From Chitinophaga sancti (GTDB lineage: Bacteria > Bacteroidota > Bacteroidia > Chitinophagales > Chitinophagaceae): 64,000 bases of DNA. This document shows, in pieces, positions 34,459-42,601 of the stretch. The notes beneath the pieces are model-generated. The model searched no databases. It saw only the letters and a list, made by a program, of their open reading frames with translations, and was not told the DNA's origin. The DNA lies in assembly GCF_034424315.1 (NCBI RefSeq), contig NZ_CP139972.1, positions 8,192,501 to 8,256,500 on the forward strand, written 5' to 3'. Each line of letters starts with the position of its first letter. The first letter of the stretch is position 1. The position numbers and the translations under genes were made by a program.

Positions 34459-34493
34459 TGACATAGGGTTGTCACCCCGGCACCTTTATTTTG
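34459..34493 (+). promoter_or_regulatory. TGACA-N6-TGTCA dyad and -7-like box before the VOC gene
   Basis: TGACA (34459-34463) and TGTCA (34470-34474) form a perfect dyad with a 6-base spacer, followed by TTATTTTG (34486-34493, one mismatch to the -7 consensus), 25 bases before the start codon. A repressor bound here would block the promoter. Confidence 0.5.
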
Positions 34494-34518
34494 CAGCAGT
34501 AACAAAATCAAAAACACA

Positions 34519-34920
34519 ATGATCCTTTCCTCAATCCGCATTATTACTGCCGACATCCAGCGCCTCGTGAAGTTTTATGAATCGGCCACCGGCTTGCCTT
34601 TTACCTGGTTTACGGAAGACTTCGCAGAAGTAAAGACCGCCGCTGCCGCACTGGCTATAGGCAGTACCCGCACACTCGCTCTCTTTGGCGGTGATGTAGC
34701 CGAAGCTGCCAGCAACCGATCTGTGATTATTGAATTCAGGGTGGAGGATGTAGATGCTGCCTATACCCGGATCCCTGCGGCTATTGTTGTACAGCAACCT
34801 ACCACCATGCCATGGGGTAATCGTTCCCTCCTGTTCAGGGACCCTGATGGCAACCTGGTCAACTTCTTCACACCGGTAACCGAAGATGCAAAAAAGCGAT
34901 TTGGCGTAGCCGCCCAATAA
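34519..34920 (+). CDS. VOC (glyoxalase/bleomycin-resistance) family protein
   Basis: A 133-residue protein with two beta-alpha-beta-beta-beta modules: SSIRIITADIQRLVKFYESATGLPF at the start and IEFRVEDVDAAYTRI with LLFRDPDGNLVNFFTPV at the end. The metal-binding acids are partly visible; the E/D in the last module is replaced by N before FF, so metal binding is uncertain. Relatives are dioxygenases, isomerases or drug-binding proteins. It lies between two inverted copies of the palindromic repeat. Confidence 0.82.
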   Translation: MILSSIRIITADIQRLVKFYESATGLPFTWFTEDFAEVKTAAAALAIGSTRTLALFGGDVAEAASNRSVIIEFRVEDVDAAYTRIPAAIVVQQPTTMPWGNRSLLFRDPDGNLVNFFTPVTEDAKKRFGVAAQ

Positions 34921-34954
34921 CCTTGAAAACCAAAGGGATATAGAAATAGGTAGA

Positions 34955-35022
34955 AGTCATTTCATAAATAGACATTTTCAATTGATAATCAATACATAAA
35001 ATGGTAATTATGAAATGAGTTC
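34955..35022. repeat. near-palindromic dispersed repeat, copy B
   Basis: A 68-bp element in the opposite orientation to copy A, with GTCATTTCATAA and TTATGAAATGAGTTC ends and the TTGATAATCAA core. It starts 34 bases after the VOC stop. TAGAA/TTCTA flanks extend the pairing. Confidence 0.75.
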
Positions 35023-35084
35023 TAATTATTTTACAATATTCTCACCAGCTAATCGTCTACCAGGTAAATACGTTTTTTATTTTT

Positions 35085-36260
35085 ATGGCAAGATTTCCAT
35101 TAATGCTCTTGCTCTTCCTGGTGGGCGATTTGTATTTTTACCAGGCGGTTTCGACACTTAGCCAGCATCCTGCATTGCACTTTGGGTATTGGCTGTTCGA
35201 TATTTTACTGATCGCTGCGATCATCTCCATCATCTTTCTCCGCAGAGCCGGCTTCAATTCCGAACGCTTTATCGCGGTTGTGATCGGTGCCATGATGCTC
35301 AATTTTATTCCCAAAGTCTTTTCTTCTCCTGTACTCCTGGCAGAAGACGTCGTGCGTTTATTCCGGGGCTTCCCGGAGAGAAGTGTAGTCGTGAGCGAAG
35401 TCGCTATGGCAGTTGCCGGGTTCATTTTCCTGGCCATCATTTTTGGTCTTACAAAAGGTAAACACTTTTATAAGGTAAGAAAAGAGACCATCTTCTTTCC
35501 CGACCTGCCCGAAGCATTCGATGGGTTTACCATCACACAGTTATCAGATATACATTCAGGTAGTTTCAGCGATGCCGGCGGCGTTCAAAAGGGGCTCAAC
35601 CTCGTGGATGCCCAGCAAAGCGACCTCCTGCTCTTCACCGGAGACCTTGTAAATAACATGGCCTCTGAGATGGATCCCTGGATAGGCGGATTTAATAAAT
35701 TAAAGGCCCCTTACGGCAAGTATTCTGTATTGGGCAACCATGACTACGGCGATTACATCCGGTGGGAAAGTAAGGACGCGCAGGCCGCAAATCTGAACCG
35801 CCTGAAAGAAGTGCATGGAGAAATGGGCTTTAACCTGTTACTGAACGAAGCAGTGACCATCCAAAAACAAGGCCAGCACATCTCCCTGATCGGCGTTGAA
35901 AACTGGGGGAAAGGTGGCTTTCATAAATATGGTGATTTGAAGAGGGCGACCGCCGATGTGCCGGATCATTCCTTCAAGGTCCTGATGTCGCACGACCCTT
36001 CACACTGGGATGAAGTGACTGTGGAGCATCACCAGCATGTACACCTGACACTGGCAGGTCATACGCATGGTATGCAGTTTGGAATTGAACTGTTTGGTTT
36101 TAAGTGGAGCCCGATAAAGTATGTTTATAAACAATGGGCAGGCCTGTACGAACAGCAGGGGAAATACCTGTATGTAAACAGGGGCTTTGGATTCCTGGGC
36201 CTAAAAGGCAGGATCGGCATGTGGCCTGAAATCGCTGTGTTGACATTAAAGAAAGGCTGA
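35085..36260 (+). CDS. membrane-anchored metallophosphoesterase
   Basis: A 391-residue protein with four hydrophobic segments in the first 135 residues and a calcineurin-type phosphoesterase domain after them. Metal-binding motifs are QLSDIHSGSF, FTGDLVN, LGNHDYG and GHTHGMQFG in family order. Such YkuE/UDP-2,3-diacylglucosamine-hydrolase-like enzymes cleave phosphoesters at the membrane surface. The substrate is unknown. It is convergent with a Crp/Fnr gene; a 7-bp hairpin overlaps the stop codon. Confidence 0.87.
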   Translation: MARFPLMLLLFLVGDLYFYQAVSTLSQHPALHFGYWLFDILLIAAIISIIFLRRAGFNSERFIAVVIGAMMLNFIPKVFSSPVLLAEDVVRLFRGFPERSVVVSEVAMAVAGFIFLAIIFGLTKGKHFYKVRKETIFFPDLPEAFDGFTITQLSDIHSGSFSDAGGVQKGLNLVDAQQSDLLLFTGDLVNNMASEMDPWIGGFNKLKAPYGKYSVLGNHDYGDYIRWESKDAQAANLNRLKEVHGEMGFNLLLNEAVTIQKQGQHISLIGVENWGKGGFHKYGDLKRATADVPDHSFKVLMSHDPSHWDEVTVEHHQHVHLTLAGHTHGMQFGIELFGFKWSPIKYVYKQWAGLYEQQGKYLYVNRGFGFLGLKGRIGMWPEIAVLTLKKG

Positions 36261-36279
36261 TAGGGGTTTCCTTATCAGC
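36256..36279. terminator. hairpin at the end of the phosphoesterase gene
   Basis: GCTGATA (36256-36262, including the stop codon) pairs with TATCAGC (36273-36279), then TTGTCTTTCC. It is a modest terminator between convergent genes. Confidence 0.5.
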
Positions 36280-36368
36280 TTGTCTTTCCTGTCCATGGCC
36301 AATGGTTGCTCAAATTGATGAACAGGATAAGAGGGAACAATTATATCCGGAAGAGAAGCAAATTGAAA

Positions 36369-36944
36369 TTACTTAGTTCTATTTTTCCGCACCCGGCTTA
36401 GCGTTTCCGGTGTGATGCCGAGATAGGAAGCAATCATCCCCTGCGGTACTCTCAATGCCAGCTGTGGGTACTTCTCTATAAACCGCTGGTATTTTTCTTC
36501 CGCACCTAAACTCAGGAACGTCTGTATCCGCCCCTGCGAAGCAACAAAACTTTTTTGCAGGATGGCATTGATCATATCATTAAAGGCAGGAATTTCTTTG
36601 CAAAGCTGGTCGAAATTATCTTTAGTAATGAGGATAATTTCAGCATCTTCCAGCGCTTCAATATTATAAATAGAGGGCAGGCCTGATTGCAGGCTTTCCC
36701 GGTCACCCGTCCACCAGTTTTCAATGGCGAAGTTTAAGATATGTTCATTGCCTTTGTCATCCACATGGAACGTGCGCAAACATCCCTTTACAATAAACGC
36801 ATTGTATTTCCATACATCTCCTTCCTGCAGGAGATATTGTTTCTTCCTTAATTTCTTATACTGGCACACCGCCTCTATTTTCAAAAGGTCTGATTCGGAG
36901 ATAGTACTTCTTTCGAGGATGTATTGCTTAAAGGACTCAAACAT
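36369..36944 (-). CDS. Crp/Fnr-family transcriptional regulator
   Basis: A 191-residue regulator with a cyclic-nucleotide-binding-like domain (about 20-115; KKQYLLQEGDVWKYNAFIVKG and FHVDDKGNEHILNFAIENWW) and a C-terminal helix-turn-helix (GMIASYLGITPETLSRVRKN). No effector residues are recognisable. The dyad TATAGC-N6-GCTATA (36944-36961) abuts its start codon and could be an autoregulatory site. It lies 44 bases from a SnoaL-like gene on the same strand. Confidence 0.88.
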   Translation of the reverse strand: MFESFKQYILERSTISESDLLKIEAVCQYKKLRKKQYLLQEGDVWKYNAFIVKGCLRTFHVDDKGNEHILNFAIENWWTGDRESLQSGLPSIYNIEALEDAEIILITKDNFDQLCKEIPAFNDMINAILQKSFVASQGRIQTFLSLGAEEKYQRFIEKYPQLALRVPQGMIASYLGITPETLSRVRKNRTK

Positions 36945-36988
36945 ATAGCCATAAAGCTATAAAAAATATGAGTTCCCGGGGGGATTAA

Positions 36989-37324
36989 TTATTGAGGGTC
37001 TATGAAGATCAGTAATTTAGCAATCTTCCCGTTTTCAAGGATCAATACATCCTGACCGGTGACCTGCTCCTGCTCTTCGTCTGGCCCAAAAGCCCAGAAC
37101 AACCTGGCAATATGATGGTGTCCTTCTATTGGTTGGCGTAACCTGAACCGCCGTTCGGGAAATTTTGCCTGCAGCCCCGTGATGAGTGCCTCCGCTTCCT
37201 GGTGCCCGTGTGCAATAGCATGAGGATCTGTAATTTCAATGTCTATCGCATATACTTCCTGTATCAGGGATAGCTTTTTATCACGCCAGATCGAAAAGTG
37301 TTTTTCAATAATATCGAAGTCCAT
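36989..37324 (-). CDS. SnoaL/NTF2-like protein
   Basis: A 111-residue protein of the nuclear-transport-factor-2-like superfamily (SnoaL type): an N-terminal helix pair (DIIEKHFSIWRDKKLSLIQEVYAIDIEITD), then a conserved HGHQEAEALITGLQAKFP segment and curved strands ending VLILENGKIAKLLIFID. Such proteins are often ester cyclases or small-molecule isomerases. The start was moved from 37375 to Met18 of that frame. It is divergent from an SDR gene with a shared operator-like region. Confidence 0.78.
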   Translation of the reverse strand: MDFDIIEKHFSIWRDKKLSLIQEVYAIDIEITDPHAIAHGHQEAEALITGLQAKFPERRFRLRQPIEGHHHIARLFWAFGPDEEQEQVTGQDVLILENGKIAKLLIFIDPQ

Positions 37325-37397
37325 AAGGATTGATTTTATAGGTACAAAGTTGTGGTTTGTGCCCTGAAACGCCATTGATCTATATCAAAAACTCCAC

Positions 37398-37434
37398 TTG
37401 ACATTTGTCAATACCATTTTTTATTAAATGTCAA
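37398..37434. promoter_or_regulatory. TTGACA/TGTCAA dyad upstream of SnoaL and SDR genes
   Basis: TTGACATTTGTCAA (37398-37411) is a perfect dyad with a 2-base spacer, and a further half-site TGTCAA lies at 37429-37434. The element sits between the divergent SnoaL-like (start 37324) and SDR (start 37485) genes and probably binds a shared regulator. Confidence 0.5.
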
Positions 37435-37484
37435 TGGCGGGGGAATCTCCCTGGCGCAATTTTGTATCGTAAAAATTACAAATT

Positions 37485-38342
37485 ATGTCACAGGTAATAT
37501 TCATCACAGGAACAAGCACAGGCTTTGGTAAATTGACAGCACAAACACTCGCAAAGGCAGGGTATACAGTAGTAGCAGGCATGCGTGGTGTAAACGGCAG
37601 GAACGCTGCAGTAGCGGGCGAAATGGCAAAGCTCCCTAACATTACAGTTGTAGAAATAGATATCACAGACGATCATTCAGTCAAAGCCGCTTTTGCGGAA
37701 GTGACCAGTAAATTTGGCCGTATCGATGTATTGGTAAACAATGCGGCAGTGAGTGGCTTCGGTTTGCTGGAGGCGTATACCATCGATCAGATCCGTCGTA
37801 TGTTTGAAGTAAACGTATATGGCGTGTTCCGTACATACCAGGCCGTGCTGCCTGTAATGCGCAGCCAGAAAGCTGGTTTGATCATTAACATCACTTCTGG
37901 CGCCAGCGGGCATACCCTGCCGTTTATGGTGCCTTATCTGGCCTCTAAATTTGTAGTAGAGAGCATTACCGAAGGTGCACAGGATGAACTGGCGGATTAC
38001 GGTATCGAGAACGTAAGTATACAGCCGGGAGTATATCCCACAGAAATGACCAATGGCGCAAAAGCTGGTTTGAATGCAGACAGGGCTGAGATCATCGAGG
38101 CATACGGCACCGCTGCCGAAGAAAAATTCAATGGCTTGGGTACTGCACTCTTTGGCAAGATGGCGCAGTTTAACATGAACCCGCAGACGATTGCCGATGG
38201 GATTCTTGCATTAGTGCAAATGAAGGCCGGTACCCGCCCGCTTCGTTTCCCGCTGGATGCGATCGCGCAGGGTACAGACAAGGAATTTATCAAAGCCCGT
38301 GCTGATATTAAAGCAAAATGGGTGGCTGCCTATAATGGCTAA
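37485..38342 (+). CDS. SDR-family NAD(P)-dependent oxidoreductase
   Basis: A 285-residue classical SDR with TGTSTGFGKLTA (cofactor binding), VLVNNAAVSGFG (NNA), the catalytic Ser in NITSGASGHT and the tyrosine region VPYLASKFVVESI, a Y-x-x-x-K variant. The length and ending fit 'SDR family, 280 aa' members in this phylum. The substrate is unknown. It is divergent from the SnoaL-like gene and followed by a good terminator. Confidence 0.88.
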   Translation: MSQVIFITGTSTGFGKLTAQTLAKAGYTVVAGMRGVNGRNAAVAGEMAKLPNITVVEIDITDDHSVKAAFAEVTSKFGRIDVLVNNAAVSGFGLLEAYTIDQIRRMFEVNVYGVFRTYQAVLPVMRSQKAGLIINITSGASGHTLPFMVPYLASKFVVESITEGAQDELADYGIENVSIQPGVYPTEMTNGAKAGLNADRAEIIEAYGTAAEEKFNGLGTALFGKMAQFNMNPQTIADGILALVQMKAGTRPLRFPLDAIAQGTDKEFIKARADIKAKWVAAYNG

Positions 38343-38349
38343 AAATGTA

Positions 38350-38391
38350 AGAGGGTATCTCAGCTCCTGGATGAGATGCTCTCTTTTTTTT
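38350..38391 (+). terminator. terminator of the SDR gene
   Basis: A 13-bp stem (38350-38362 with 38372-38384, two G-U pairs) with a 9-base loop, followed by a run of T to 38390. The T run overlaps the end of the convergent hypothetical gene. Confidence 0.8.
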
Positions 38392-38953
38392 ATTCCAGTT
38401 GGATTTCTTTTTTCGTCTCATTGCCCGGTAGATCTACGGCAATGACTGTTATCGTTGCGCCGCCTGGCAAATTCGCTGCCCGGTAATACCAGTCTACACC
38501 ATTCCGGCTTAACACGGCCTTCCCTTTTTCAAGCAGGATACCTGCTGCATCAGTAATTTTCACATCTACTGCTGCAATGGCAAATTTATCTCTGACAGTA
38601 ACAACTACAGTGCTGTCTTTGGCCTGGATATTTTGTACTTCGGGCGACTTAAGCGCATCGCTGATCGCCATGTTCCAGGCATTCTGTCCGGGGCCTGCTT
38701 TGGATTGATAATAGGCCTTCATTTCAGGATCTTTCAGGATGGCCCTGGCATAGCCGACCGCTTCCGCCATTTTCTGCCTGGCAAGTACCTGGTTTTTAGT
38801 GGGTTTTTTCCTTGACCGGCCGCGTTTTTTTGCTACGATCGTCTGGCCATTGCGCTTGTAAATCGAGATCTGATCGCCGATACTTCCTTCCACGTACTGG
38901 AATAAGGCGTTGTCTTTTAATAAAGCCATAAAAGCTGTTTTGGGGTGATGCAT
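38390..38953 (-). CDS. hypothetical protein, basic N-terminus
   Basis: A 187-residue protein with no recognised family. Residues 25-65 are strongly basic (SIYKRNGQTIVAKKRGRSRK, then KPTKNQVLARQK), followed by a helical KMAEAVGYARAIL region and a beta-rich C-terminal half (VVVTVRDKF, AAVDVKITDAAGILLEKGKA) that resembles a small Ig-like sandwich. There is no signal peptide, so it is probably cytosolic; the basic part suggests nucleic-acid or other polyanion binding. A start at Met9 (38929) is also possible. Confidence 0.6.
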   Translation of the reverse strand: MHHPKTAFMALLKDNALFQYVEGSIGDQISIYKRNGQTIVAKKRGRSRKKPTKNQVLARQKMAEAVGYARAILKDPEMKAYYQSKAGPGQNAWNMAISDALKSPEVQNIQAKDSTVVVTVRDKFAIAAVDVKITDAAGILLEKGKAVLSRNGVDWYYRAANLPGGATITVIAVDLPGNETKKEIQLE

Positions 38954-39024
38954 ACAAGGTTAATGAATATTGCCGGTTTATAGTCCATCTATTGTGCTAA
39001 ATGAGTATTGATACATCACTTTTT

Positions 39025-39081
39025 CGTCACTTGAACGTCGCTTTAATATCGATTTGATATTAAAGCGACGTTCAAGTGACG
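39025..39081. repeat. 26-bp perfect inverted repeat
   Basis: Arms 39025-39050 and 39056-39081 are perfectly complementary around the 5-base loop GATTT. The stem mixes GC-rich ends (CGTCACTTGAACGTCGC) and an AT-rich top. It lies between two - strand genes, in the likely 5' leader of the one ending at 38390, and is separate from the terminator at 39188. Confidence 0.8.
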
Positions 39082-39187
39082 TTTTAGTATAGTTATAATG
39101 TAATAGTGGCTCAATAGACGGCCTATGGTCTTCTGCTACAAAAGCATTCATGAGGGCATTTACCAGGGAGTATGGAACCCATTTGCA

Positions 39188-39225
39188 GGAAAAAAAAGAG
39201 GGCGTCTTTAAAAAGACACCCTCTT
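39188..39225 (-). terminator. terminator of the PepSY-like gene
   Basis: A 14-bp stem (39196-39209 with 39212-39225, one G-U) with a T run on the - strand side. It lies 31 bases beyond the stop of the - strand gene ending at 39257. Confidence 0.8.
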
Positions 39226-39256
39226 CCTGAGTAATACATTGTCTAAAAAATAACCA

Positions 39257-39778
39257 TTAAAATAGGTCGCCGTTATCGTTGGCTTTTACTTTGATCCGTT
39301 TTGTACCATTTTCCAGGACAAGTCTGTATTTAGACTCATTGTCTCTGTCTTTGATGTACGTAATCAGGTATACATCTTTGCAAATGGTCCAACCCGGGTA
39401 TTTTTTTGCTACTGCAGCTGTTAGAGATGTAGGTAATAATTCGAGTTCATATCTTTCCGCTGTACGGATCAGTTTTCCGCTTTTATCGTAAGCAGCCAGT
39501 GTCTGACCTTCAGGTATTGCAAAGGAAACAAAGTATGAATCATATTCATCTTCGTAGTAGTTGACAGCAGTCTTTAGGTCATATGCGGCAGAAGTGATTG
39601 TCAGTGGCTGTACTGGCTGTGCTTCTTCTTTTCCGTTCACTGTTTTGATAAACTTATAACTGGTTGCCTGTAAGTTGACAGATGGTCCGCCAGGAGCAGC
39701 AGTAGTTTGTGCGGATGATGAAAGGAAATTGGTCAGCATCAGAGCGATGGCTACAAGCATGAATTTTATGTATTTCAT
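39257..39778 (-). CDS. secreted PepSY-like protein
   Basis: A 173-residue protein with a signal peptide (about 24 residues, ending SSSAQ). The mature part has a strand-turn-strand layout with ELLPTSLTAAVAKKYPGWTI followed by VYLITYIKDRDNESKYRLVL. The AVAKKYPGW stretch is the hallmark of small PepSY-like periplasmic proteins of this phylum. The function is unknown. It is transcribed alone and followed by a strong terminator. A 15-bp palindrome (ACTTGATAATCAAGT, 39910-39924) lies upstream. Confidence 0.72.
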   Translation of the reverse strand: MKYIKFMLVAIALMLTNFLSSSAQTTAAPGGPSVNLQATSYKFIKTVNGKEEAQPVQPLTITSAAYDLKTAVNYYEDEYDSYFVSFAIPEGQTLAAYDKSGKLIRTAERYELELLPTSLTAAVAKKYPGWTICKDVYLITYIKDRDNESKYRLVLENGTKRIKVKANDNGDLF

Positions 39779-39927
39779 AGCTTAAGGTTTAAGTTTTAAT
39801 CTTACTTCAAAATTCCTTCATCTTACAGGCAAAACTATTGACATGCATCATGGTGCATTGTAAATAGCATCATCGTTCGCCATGACTAAGGTCAGGCGCG
39901 GAAAAATAACTTGATAATCAAGTGGAT

Positions 39928-41604
39928 TTAGAAGCCTTCTTCAATAGCAAAACTTACTTTTTCACGTGTGGCAGGATGTACAAATTCAATTTCTGCAGCA
40001 TGCAGGTACATTCTTTCGGAAGGGGTTCCATACAGGTCATCTCCCACAATGGGGGCATTCAGCCCGGATGCATGAGCTGAGTGCATACGGAGTTGATGCG
40101 TTCTGCCTGTAAGCGGCCAGAAATTGACTTTGGTTGTATCAGCGTAGCGTTTCACAACTTCCCATTTAGTAACGCTCTTTTTCCCTGTTTCAAAGCAAAC
40201 CAGTTGCCGGGGGCGGTTGAACAGATCTGGACCCAGGGGCAGATCAATCATGCCGCCTGACTGGTGAATAACTTTCGATAGCAGTGCTGTATAGCGTTTT
40301 CGTACTGTTCTCTGTAAGAATTGTCGTTGGATATGCTTATGGGCTGACGGGGTTTTGGCAACGACGAGGAGTCCTGAAGTATCCATATCTAATCTATGAA
40401 TTATCAGGGGTTCAGTAGCTAGTAGACCCTGTTTTAACCTGCTATATACAGAATCATCGATGTTCACACCGGGTACAGAACGTAAACCGGAAGGTTTGTT
40501 GACCACGACAAAACTATCGTCCTCAAAGATGATTTCGAGCGGATGACGGTCTTCTTTAATATCGAGCAGGGGATTGGCGTCTATTTCAATACCTTCGAGC
40601 ATATGGGCCAGAATTGGCTTGCATTTTCCGGTACAGGCGGGATAGAATTGCTGGTGCTTCCGGATGTCGGATTTTGGAGAAGCACCCCACCAGAACTCCG
40701 CCATAGCAATAGGCTGCAGACCATTCTTAAATGCGAATTGCAATAACTTGGGGAGGGCGCATTCACCACTGCCAGCCGGTGGCTTGCCAAAAGGTGTTTC
40801 TTTGAAGATTTCCTGGAGGCTCTTTCTTTTTAGGTCCTTATTTAGAAAACTATATTGTTCAAAGATCTGTTGCTGCAGATCGGCCGATCGTTCTTTGCGC
40901 TCGTTCTTTAAAGGTTCGATCTGTGCATCGAAAGCCACTACCTGCGCCTGCAACTCCCTGATCGTTTGCATCCACTCATCACTGAGGTATTTCAACTGGC
41001 GTTTATCGGCCAGGCTCTGGTTGATTATATCTGCCTCTGCAATAGCATAATCAGCCTCATTCAGGCGTTCTTTCAGTGTTGCCCTGAGTAGTTTGCGGTT
41101 TTCTTTATTCAGCCTTAATTGGGCCTTTAAAGCGTTAATATCGGTATTTGATGTTTGAAGGGCTTCTTTTAATTCAAGTTGCAGCCGAAGATAATTTTCA
41201 TCATTGCTGAGCTGGTCGATGCGTGTATTGATGCCTGTAATGATTTCCAGCCCCTGCAGAAAAAAACTGTTTTCGGTAAGCATATCAAAGACAGGAGGTA
41301 CAAATTTGGGATGGTCATTAGAGTTAGCGAGCTTACCGCTGAAGCCGGAGAGGTACCCGAGCCTGCCCTGCTGATCTTTTATGACGAGCACGCCAAACAT
41401 TTTGCCGATGGGAGCACCATCCGTATCATTTTCCAGTCCAAAATTATGATCCAGCCCGGTATGCGTTTCCAGGTAGTATTGAAGATCGGCAGCGGCTAGC
41501 CTGGATAGTGGATGTGGTTCGTAGAAAAACGGAAAGGTAAACCGTTCTGGTAAGGCTATATCTTTAATTGATTCCCCCGAAAAGTAAGCGATCTTATCTC
41601 CCAA
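39928..41604 (-). CDS. RluA-family pseudouridine synthase with long N-terminal extension
   Basis: A 558-residue enzyme. The C-terminal 240 residues form the catalytic RluA/RsuA-type domain with the catalytic aspartate in IIHRLDMDTSGLLVVAK, NKPSGLRSVPG before it, and LTGRTHQLRMHSAH near the end. The N-terminal 300 residues hold a globular start (about 1-110), a long coiled coil (about 125-270) and a cysteine-containing region (YPACTGKCKPI). This enlarged RluA type is an established subfamily in several phyla. It isomerises uridine to pseudouridine in an RNA that is not identified. Confidence 0.87.
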   Translation of the reverse strand: MGDKIAYFSGESIKDIALPERFTFPFFYEPHPLSRLAAADLQYYLETHTGLDHNFGLENDTDGAPIGKMFGVLVIKDQQGRLGYLSGFSGKLANSNDHPKFVPPVFDMLTENSFFLQGLEIITGINTRIDQLSNDENYLRLQLELKEALQTSNTDINALKAQLRLNKENRKLLRATLKERLNEADYAIAEADIINQSLADKRQLKYLSDEWMQTIRELQAQVVAFDAQIEPLKNERKERSADLQQQIFEQYSFLNKDLKRKSLQEIFKETPFGKPPAGSGECALPKLLQFAFKNGLQPIAMAEFWWGASPKSDIRKHQQFYPACTGKCKPILAHMLEGIEIDANPLLDIKEDRHPLEIIFEDDSFVVVNKPSGLRSVPGVNIDDSVYSRLKQGLLATEPLIIHRLDMDTSGLLVVAKTPSAHKHIQRQFLQRTVRKRYTALLSKVIHQSGGMIDLPLGPDLFNRPRQLVCFETGKKSVTKWEVVKRYADTTKVNFWPLTGRTHQLRMHSAHASGLNAPIVGDDLYGTPSERMYLHAAEIEFVHPATREKVSFAIEEGF

Positions 41605-41765
41605 CGCTGGTTTTATTTTGGGCGCAAAATTACGCTTTCTTCGCTAGTTCAGCAGGCCTGAGACCAAACAATTTTTTGAAAGCCGGCGAAAAGTGGGATA
41701 AATCTGAAGAAAAAGCCCGGCCAACTCCGGTTGAACCTGTAGTTTGAGTGGTCCAGGCAAAAATA

Positions 41766-41799
41766 AAGCCTCCAGATCCCTGCGGACCTGGAGGCTTTT
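41766..41799 (-). terminator. terminator of the map gene
   Basis: A 15-bp stem (41766-41780 with 41785-41799, one G-U) with a 4-base loop and T-rich flanks on the - strand side. It lies 19 bases beyond the map stop. Confidence 0.85.
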
Positions 41800-41817
41800 A
41801 AAATCTTATGATCTTTC

Positions 41818-42591
41818 TTAATTGAAAATCCCATTCATTTCTGTCAGAATCAATGGCTGTCCATCCGTTACAACAATCGTGTGTTCATGCTGCGCCATAT
41901 ATCCACCTCTTTCACCGATCATCGTCCAGCCATCGTTCAATGTGGCAGACTCCGTAGCATAAGACGAATTTGTAGATATAAACGTCTCAATCGCTACCAC
42001 TGAGTTCTTCTTAAATCTTCTCTTATCAGCCTTTACACGATAGTTCAGTAGTTCTCCCGGTTCTTCGTGCAGGCCCCTGCCAATTCCGTGTCCGCCCAGG
42101 TTTTTAATCACCTTAAAACCTCTTTTCCTGGCTTCTGTCTCCATCAAAAATCCAACATCTGCTATCTTCACACCGCCCCTGATCGTATTCAGTGCTTTCT
42201 GCAGAATTTCTTTGGAGGCATCCACCAGTTTCTGGTGTTGATGAATATCATTTCCCAATACAAAAGATCCGCCGTTATCTGCCCAGTAACCATCCAATTC
42301 TGCAGATACATCGATATTGACCAGGTCACCATCTTTCAGGATCCTTTTTTCAGAAGGAATGCCGTGGCAAAACTCATTGTCAACACTGATACAGGTCCAG
42401 CCCGGAAATTGGTAAGTAAGGTAAGGTGCAGATTTTGCACCAAAACCAGCCAGGATCTTAGCGCCAAATTCATCCAGCTCTTTCGTACTCATACCCACCT
42501 GCGCATAGTTGGTCATTTCTCTCAGGGTATAGGCAACGGCTTCGCTGGCTTTCTGCATACCTATCAGTTCTGCTTCTTTTGTAATTGACAT
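41818..42591 (-). CDS. map: type I methionine aminopeptidase
   Basis: A 257-residue peptidase of family M24 that removes the initiator methionine from nascent proteins. Five metal-ligand motifs are visible: NIDVSAELDGYWADNGGSF (two Asp), the His in GGHGIGRGLHEEP, the Glu in VAIETFIST and the final glutamate-containing tail. The substrate His in EFCHGIPSE is also present. This bacterium probably has a second copy near ribosomal genes; the present copy lies next to a GyrI-like gene 10 bases upstream. Confidence 0.93.
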   Translation of the reverse strand: MSITKEAELIGMQKASEAVAYTLREMTNYAQVGMSTKELDEFGAKILAGFGAKSAPYLTYQFPGWTCISVDNEFCHGIPSEKRILKDGDLVNIDVSAELDGYWADNGGSFVLGNDIHQHQKLVDASKEILQKALNTIRGGVKIADVGFLMETEARKRGFKVIKNLGGHGIGRGLHEEPGELLNYRVKADKRRFKKNSVVAIETFISTNSSYATESATLNDGWTMIGERGGYMAQHEHTIVVTDGQPLILTEMNGIFN

Positions 42592-42601
42592 GTTCGTATT
42601 T

